A stretch of 64,000 bases of DNA from contig CAUJGJ010000371.1 of NCBI GenBank assembly GCA_963170055.1, forward strand, positions 2,194,511 through 2,258,510. The letters are read 5' to 3'. The first letter of the stretch is position 1. Every line of letters begins with the position of its first letter. Source of the DNA: Halisarca cf. caerulea. Its lineage: Eukaryota; Porifera; Demospongiae; Chondrillida; Halisarcidae. Shown in pieces: positions 57,467 through 64,000 of the stretch. The translations under genes and the position numbers were made by a program. A model generated the notes under the pieces. The model was not told where the DNA came from and did no database searches. It saw only the letters and a list, made by a program, of their open reading frames with translations.

Positions 57467-60400
57467 GTGTGTGTGTGCATGTATATACGAATGTGTGTTC
57501 ATACATGCATGTACGTTCATGCATGTATACATGACACTAGTCAATGTACGTACAGGGTTGCATTCAGGGGGGCAGTCGTCCCCTCTTCCCCTAGGATTGC
57601 TGTTGCCCCTTAGACTTATATCTGAGCATATACTAGGCTGTCCTGAAAGGCAGGATTTATGGGGAAATGGACAAAAAAACAAGCTTTTATGCTTTGAATA
57701 TAAAAATTTCTCTTGAGACCACTATCACCAATCCCTTGACCTCCTCTAATGGTCACTGCTGGTATACTATATTTCAAGGTTTACAAGCATCCAAACATGA
57801 CCAATACAGTCCACAATGTCAGGAGTCATTCCCCAGTTCATACCGAAAACCATAATGCTAGGTTGCTGTCAGGGATGCCACGATTTCTTTGGGGTGAAAC
57901 AAAGTGGGGAGCAGTCGCTCTCTCCCCTCCTTTGTGACCCAGTTGCCTCCTTTGACATTACATGCATGTGTAACTGCAGTGATAGACTCACAAACCTGCT
58001 GAAGTGATCTAAAATAGCCCTGGATACCACCTTTTAAAGTTTAAAAAACAAATTTTGCCTGGGGAGCAACCCCCAGACCTCCTAGCTAGCAATACACAAT
58101 ACCACAGACTTACCCCCCTAGCTCCCTGAAAGAACGCCTAAGCATGGTTACCTCTACCCCTCCCTTCCATCCTGTCTCTGTATATTTACACTTGCATATT
58201 GCATTATCCCCCTAAGATTTTAGGAATCTCAATCCCCCCAAGTCCCAAATCCTGTTTGCAGCCCTGATGTGCATACAAAAAGGATGCTTTCAAAAACAAG
58301 GATGAAGGAAGTTTTCAACACTGTCGCTATATACCCAGTATCAGTTGCATCAACAAACCTTCAACTTAATGGTAGCTGTTCTCATTTTCTGCCCAAGATT
58401 CTGTACAGTCTCACTCTCCCTAAAGTGGCCGAGGAAGGATGTTAGGTACACAAGGACAGCAAAGACAGTGACTGATACATAAAAACATAAAGTATACGAT
58501 AAACATCAATAAAATATCAACAAGCAACACACAAGTGTCTTATACCAGTGTGACAAACATGCAAATATGAGTTACAAACAAGTACAACAAACAGCTACAA
58601 GTGCGAGTAAAGAACCAACTTTTACAACCAGCCATGAGTGCTACACAGACATGTACATTACGTCATACGTTAAACATCAGAATGTATGCTAATCAATGAG
58701 AATTTGACCAGCAACCATGCATATGACTAGCAACCACACATGTGGCCAGCAACCACACATGTGGCTAGCAACCACACATGTGGCTAGCAACCACACATGT
58801 GGCTAGCAACCACACATGTGGCTAGCAACCACACATGTGGCTAGCAACCACACATGTGGCTAGCAACCACACATTTGTGGCCATCAACCACACATGTGGC
58901 TAGCAACCACACATGTGGCTAGCAACCACACATTTGTGGCCATCAACCACACATGTGGCTAGCAACCACACATGTGGCTAGCAACCACACATTTGTGGCC
59001 ATCAACCACACATGTGGCCAGCAACCATACATGTGGCTAGCAACCATACATGTGGCTAGCAACCACACATTTGTGGCCATCAACCATACATGTGGCTAGC
59101 AACCATACATGTGGCTAGCAACCACACATTTGTGGCCATCAACCACACATGTGGCTAGCAACCACACATGTGGCTAGCAACCACACATTTGTGGCCATCA
59201 ACCACACATGTGGCCAGCAACCATACATGTGGCTAGCAACCATACATGTGGCTAGCAACCACACATTTGTGGCCATCAACCACACATTTGTGGCTAGCAA
59301 CCACACATGTGGCCAGCAACCACACATGTGACTAACAACCACACATGTGGCCAGCAACCACACATGTGGCTAGCAACCACACATGTGACCAGCAACCCCA
59401 CATGTGGCTACCAACCACACATTTGTGGCCATCAACCACACATGTGGCCATCAACCACACATGTGGCTAGCAACCACACATGTGGCTAGCAACCACACAT
59501 TTGTGGCCATCAACCACACATGTGGCTAGCAACCACACATGTGGCTAGCAACCACACATTTGTGGCCATCAACCACACATGTGGCCAGCAACCATACATG
59601 TGGCTAGCAACCATACATGTGGCTAGCAACCACACATTTGTGGCCATCAACCACACATTTGTGGCTAGCAACCACACATGTGGCCAGCAACCACACATGT
59701 GACTAACAACCACACATGTGGCCAGCAACCACACATGTGGCTAGCAACCACACATGTGACCAGCAACCCCACATGTGGCTACCAACCACACATTTGTGGC
59801 TAGCAACCACACATGTGGCTAGCAACCACACATGTGGCTAGCAACCACACATGTGGCTAGCAACCACACATGTGGCTAGCAACCACACATGTGGCTAGCA
59901 ACCACACATGTGGCTAGCAACCACACATGTGGCTAGCAACCACACATGTGGCTAGCAACCACACATGTGGCTAGCAACCACACATTTGTGGCTAGCAATC
60001 AAGCATGTAACAAACAACCACACACGCGACTAACTTGATGGCTGTGCCTGTTTTCTTCACAGCATCCGATGCTTTTCCTCCCCAATCGGATAGGGTGTCC
60101 TTGGTCTTCTGGTACCTTTGGAGAGGGACGACCAGTGTGGTACACAGTCAGTGTGGTACACGGAGATACAACACACAAGAGTGCAGAATATACAACTAAA
60201 CATAGTATACATGTGAACATGTTAGATGAGAATCAGTATGTACATGTCGAGAAAGCACAAAGTATGCATATGTGCTTCAGTACATAACGTAGGATAGGAA
60301 GAATTAAGCTGTGCTTTTAATTATGTCATTTTGCTACGAATTTGAAAGAAAATCGCAAAACCAAGAACTGCACTTTGTATATTAAATATCTGATACCACA

Positions 60401-62039
60401 TAATTCTGCATGTCAAGAAAATTGTGAATTGAAAATCGCATAGTGTCTGTGGTGGTTAATATAGCATACTTTTTACTTCAAATAACATACCAATCCTATG
60501 GTCATATCTACAATAATCACCTAATTCTATCATGAACTGACCCAAAAAGTCAAATCCACCCTCACCCATACACTGACACCCACACCCACACCCACACCCA
60601 CACACTGACACCCACACACACACTGACAACCACACACACACTGACACCCACACACACTCAGACACCCACACCCACACACACCGACACCCACACACACCAA
60701 TACACACCCATACACCCACACACACTCACATACACACACACATTCACACACACACAGACACACACACACACACACACACACTCACACACACACACACATT
60801 CACACACACACAGACACACAGACACACACACACACACGCACACACACACACACACACACTGATACACACACTGTTCAGATAGGCAGTAAAGTTAGCCAGT
60901 GCATAAACTGCTGTTCATGGAAACTCTTGTATACACAGCATCTACTCCATATGTATTTACATACAGTCGGATCTAGTTTATCCGACAACATCTGTTCTCT
61001 GAATGTGTCAGATAAACCAGGTGTTGGATAAACCAGGTGTTGGATAAATCATGTAATATTACGTACAGTTTAGTGGTGGGGATTCACACAGAATGCTGGA
61101 TAAATGAGGTTTCCGGATAAACCAGTGTTGGATAAATCACATGCGACTGTACTACAGACAGGCAGGTTGTACACTGCCGGAATTACGTACTTCAAAAGTG
61201 AAAACAGTTCACATAATGGGCTCCCCTCATTGCCACACAGCACTGTCAATATGCAAATACACCTAATTCAATTTCAGTCCAAAAATACATGCACCTCCAA
61301 CACAACATGCTCAGCACAAACCACGTTTACCACAACCACACGCTTGCTGCTTACTTCACAGAGTGGAAACGTTCAATACACGTACAGAGAGCACTGTCAA
61401 ACGGATGCTTTTAGTAGGACAATAAGTCAATGCCCTCATCTACAGACGTACATCTGGTGTATATAAGTACATGGAGTTTACACACGTACATTGACCATAC
61501 AATAAGTAGTACACATACACTAAGTGTACACACATACATACATCTAGTGTGCCCACCAAGTCTACACACATCAACTGTACATACACACATTAAGTGTACA
61601 TACATCAAGTCTACACACATCAACTGTATGTACACACATTAAGTGTACATACATCAAGTGTACACACATCAAGTGTACGTACATCAAGTGTACATACATC
61701 AAGTGTACATACATCAAGTGTACATACATCAAGTGTACATACATCAAGTGAGGAATAGACCAACACAACTGTTGAAACATAATTTCCTTCAAAATTTCGA
61801 AACAATTCAAATATACAACCACACAATGAAACCTGTATAAGTATGTATGTACCGTACTGTAAATATACGTACACCCCAGTGAAGTACGCAAACATCTATA
61901 TTGTAAAGTCAAAAAGTCGAGAATCTACCCATCATGAGTTTGATGCAGAATGAAGAATGTAGAACATTGAAGATCTCACTTTTCAGATCCCTCGATCTTC
62001 TGCTTCCACCCGGTCACAGTGCTGTCTGCCTTCTTGTAC
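57247..62039 (-). CDS. TPD52-family protein, 3' exons (5' end outside or unrecognised)
   Basis: Four exons join in frame on the - strand: 62039-61980, 60115-60035, 58419-58359 and 57390-57247. They code for [40 protein letters not shown] with [27 protein letters not shown], and an acidic tail [18 protein letters not shown]... ending PAEKDQ. The GW...YxKTxxTLSxxGxKASxAxxxxGxxI pattern matches the tumour protein D52 family (D52/D53/D54), which acts in vesicle trafficking. The introns are phase 2, 2 and 0, with gtgaga, gttagt and gtttgt donors. The N-terminal coiled coil expected of D52 proteins is not seen up to the right edge, so the gene is probably cut by the window. The assignment rests on short exons. 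Confidence 0.62.
57413..57480. repeat. (GT)n microsatellite
   Basis: A GT tract about 25 bp upstream (on the - strand) of the last TPD52-like exon. Confidence 0.95.
58720..60000. repeat. 19-bp satellite array with higher-order structure
   Basis: About 65 copies of gtggctagcaaccacacat, with a longer variant ttgtggccatcaaccacaca. A block of 371 bp (59139-59509) is repeated almost exactly at 59510-59880, so the array has a higher-order period. Units contain the palindromes acatgt and gctagc. It lies in an intron of the TPD52-like gene, ending 35 bp from an exon. Confidence 0.96.
60560..60862. repeat. (CA)n / CACACC simple repeat
   Basis: A CA-rich tract with cccaca, ctgaca and ctcaca variants; the degenerate left half suggests an old array. 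Confidence 0.95.
60963..61150. mobile_element. Inverted-repeat element, diverged
   Basis: tacagtcggatctagtttat at the left and tcacatgcgactgta at the right, with ggataaaccaggtgttggat tandemly repeated inside. Confidence 0.65.
61440..61752. repeat. 15-bp minisatellite
   Basis: Copies of acatacatcaagtgt, increasingly regular from 61620 to 61750. It lies just downstream (on the - strand) of the TPD52-like exon at 61980-62039. Confidence 0.9.
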
Positions 62040-62120
62040 CTTCACAAACAAAGCAAGAGAACGCACATGGTACAGTTCTGCACACACGAGCTTAACACTG
62101 TGTGTTCGTACAATGTATAT

Positions 62121-62315
62121 ATACTGTGAAACCTCCATAATAAGGACACCACTGGGACCATAGTAAGCTGTCCTGTGTATGGAGGTGTCCTTATTTGAAA
62201 GGATTCAAATGTACACATGTCAATGTGAGGGACTTCAAATGGGACAGAGCAGTGGTGTACTGTTTAAGGGGGTTTCTACATTTCGAAGGTGTCCTTTAAT
62301 AGAGGTTTTCCTGTA
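62121..62315. mobile_element. MITE of the TACAGTGGAACCTCT family
   Basis: Begins tactgtgaaacctccataat and ends aatagaggttttcctgta, with ggacaccactgggacc inside; close in layout to the copy at 15756. Confidence 0.75.
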
Positions 62316-64000
62316 TCTACGTACGTATGTGTGTATGTAAAACAATGTATAGCGGGAACTTGTGTGAGGGCTTTTGGTAATGCCCCAACATCATGAACAT
62401 ATTGCACGTAAAAAAATATTTTTCTATAAATTCGCAATACGTATTTCAGGAAAATATATTGTGAATAGTATCATGTTGCAATCTTTTCGTAATTTAATTT
62501 TAAGTTAGGGAAACTTAAACAATAGTCCATCATCTGTACCAAGTAATAGACAAGACTTTGCAGTTAAATTGCCAAATTTAAATTTCACCAACTCCTCTCC
62601 GATTCCCTGTATGTAGTGTTCTCCCCAGGTATCTTAAGGCATGTCGGTCCAACATGCCTTCTCATTCAAAAACTCTTTTTATAGGAAAAAAATGTATACA
62701 CAAAATTATGGAGAACCTGTGTTTAGTACAAATAATACTGTTGCCCAAAACTGAATCTGCAAGCAATTTGTGATGCATTGTAAGTGTGTAGTGTGTGTAT
62801 GATGTACATATGCATGTAAGTACGTAGTCAATCAACATACCTTAAGTCATTTCTGGGGAGAACACTGTGTATGTACTGTATGTATGCACAGCGTCAGAAA
62901 TAACATTTGACCATTGCTAGGACAGGCAGTTGACCCAATACTATATCGAGAAGGCACTTTGAAAATTGTTCAGCCATTTCTGTTGGTCACTAACTACGTA
63001 CGTATATGTAATTCCAATTATTTGTTATTGACTCTAAAAATGGTAATTGTCGACTGATAAGAGGGCTTAGCTCTAGATTTCAGTTGTTTTGAGGATTTCA
63101 CACGCAAAAATTGCTAGCCAGCCAAATGACTGATCCAGCTAAGCTTTTGGTTGGCCATACAATGAAAAATGGTCGAGGTCAGACAACTGTTTCTAGACCT
63201 GTATGTATCAGGCCTGGCGGAACCGCCCATGGCCTGGGCAGATTTTAGTCTGACCCTTGTTTTCAAAACTTCAACAAACCAGCTACGTAGATAACTACCC
63301 AACCTATCTACAGGGCCAGGCATGCTGTGACACTCTTAAAGGGAGGGTAACACTGTATGCACACTGTACTACACTCCACATCTCTGAGTGTTTTCTATAC
63401 GTCAGTGTCACACAGACATGAGGATAGTAATGTAGAGAATTTTAAGGCTACAATCTCGAAAATATCAAAATGGCATTGTTGGTTGGTGTGTATAGTATGA
63501 ATGTTATCCTTGCATGGCCTAACCACTCAAAACATTGCTTCTCCTGGGCCTGTGCATACAGTACTGTGGTAGAAATAGCATTTGACCTTTGCTAGGACAA
63601 ATATGGCTGACCCAGAATAATATTGGTAGGACATTTCGAAGATTGGTCAGCCATTTCTGACCATCAGGGATTATGTATGTATGTATGTACATATGTACAT
63701 ACATAATATAAAGGAATCTTTAGCACTGAACCTTGAGATTGGCAAAACAAATTAGCATTCAACTGTAATAGCCAATAGCAGAGACTCTACTCTCAGTTTA
63801 GTAGTCAGTAAAATGGCTGACCGAGCTCAATTTTGGTCAGCCATATTCATGCTTTGTTCGGAAAATGGCAGATGGCAGGCAGCTATTTCTAGCTGTGTAG
63901 TGGAAACTCATTATAATGAATCTCAGGGGATGCTGAAAATTCTTCATTTTTATAATATCAGAAATACACTATAACCAGTAGAACATTAACTGGGTTATAT
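62316..64000. other. Repeat-rich right end
   Basis: No coding exon recognised. Two segments, 62886-62990 and 63560-63680, share gaaata(a/g)catttgacc, ttgctaggaca and ttggtcagccatttctg-like words. Flanking pieces at 63110-63220 and 63800-63900 are also related, so a local duplication of about 680 bp is likely. The start of a further inverted-repeat element (gtggaaactcattataatga) is at 63900. Confidence 0.55.

Noticed and set aside
59139..59734. Identical 74-codon frames 371 bp apart (- strand)
   Set aside because: They are translations of the 19-bp satellite; their identity only shows the higher-order duplication.

Overview
The window is nuclear DNA from an animal. Its genes have introns, the splice sites are GT-AG apart from one inferred GC-AG donor, and the identifiable proteins are animal orthologues: SF3B6, SNRNP48, TPT1/TCTP, PECR and a probable TPD52 member. 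It is packed with (TG)n/(CA)n microsatellites, minisatellites, MITE-like inverted-repeat elements and non-LTR retrotransposon debris. Three paralogous ankyrin-Roc-COR-DEATH genes suggest an early-branching marine invertebrate such as a sponge or cnidarian. The phylum is an inference; no rRNA or mitochondrial marker is present.

Layout on the + strand. 3-2684: the 3' end of a vWA/VIT-type (VWA5A/PARP4-like) gene with a GLFG-repeat block and a long Gly-Gly-Gly-Leu tract. 3203-4251: a 5'-truncated non-LTR retrotransposon between (AT)n tracts. 4589-12490: SNRNP48, the U11/U12-specific 48K protein, with at least eight exons. 12628-15207: SF3B6 (SF3b p14), five exons, only 137 bp downstream and in the same orientation. 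16426-21185 (-), 24835-30841 (-) and 38700-43390 (-): three tandem genes coding for ankyrin repeats, a Roc GTPase, a COR domain, a His/Pro/Thr-rich repeat linker and two DEATH domains. This is the DAPK1 layout without the kinase. The middle copy carries a frameshift. Between copies two and three lie a decayed DEATH relic, a ~104-bp minisatellite (33565-35740) and a degenerate copy of the SF3B6 3' exons (36980-37739). 43606-49836: TPT1, head-to-head with the third Roc-COR gene. 50980-51750: retrotransposon debris. 53069-53917 (-): an intronless PECR-like reductase ending in SKL. 54011-55413: a LigB-type dioxygenase-like gene, head-to-head with PECR. 57247-62039 (-): the 3' part of a TPD52-like gene whose introns hold a 19-bp satellite.

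How it fits together. SNRNP48 and SF3B6 both act in branch-site or 5'-splice-site recognition, and both are in the U11/U12 di-snRNP, so their close head-to-tail spacing may reflect co-expression. The Roc-COR cluster arose by segmental duplication. One event carried the neighbouring SF3B6 3' exons along, leaving a pseudogene that records its direction. All three copies keep the same element, CGTCCGCCATATTGCGAT, about 100 bp upstream of the start codon. Their C-terminal linker and DEATH modules sit on separate exons bounded by phase-1 introns, so cassettes can be exchanged, and copy two has indeed swapped in different DEATH domains. This cluster is the best candidate for an undescribed innate-immune or cell-death receptor system.
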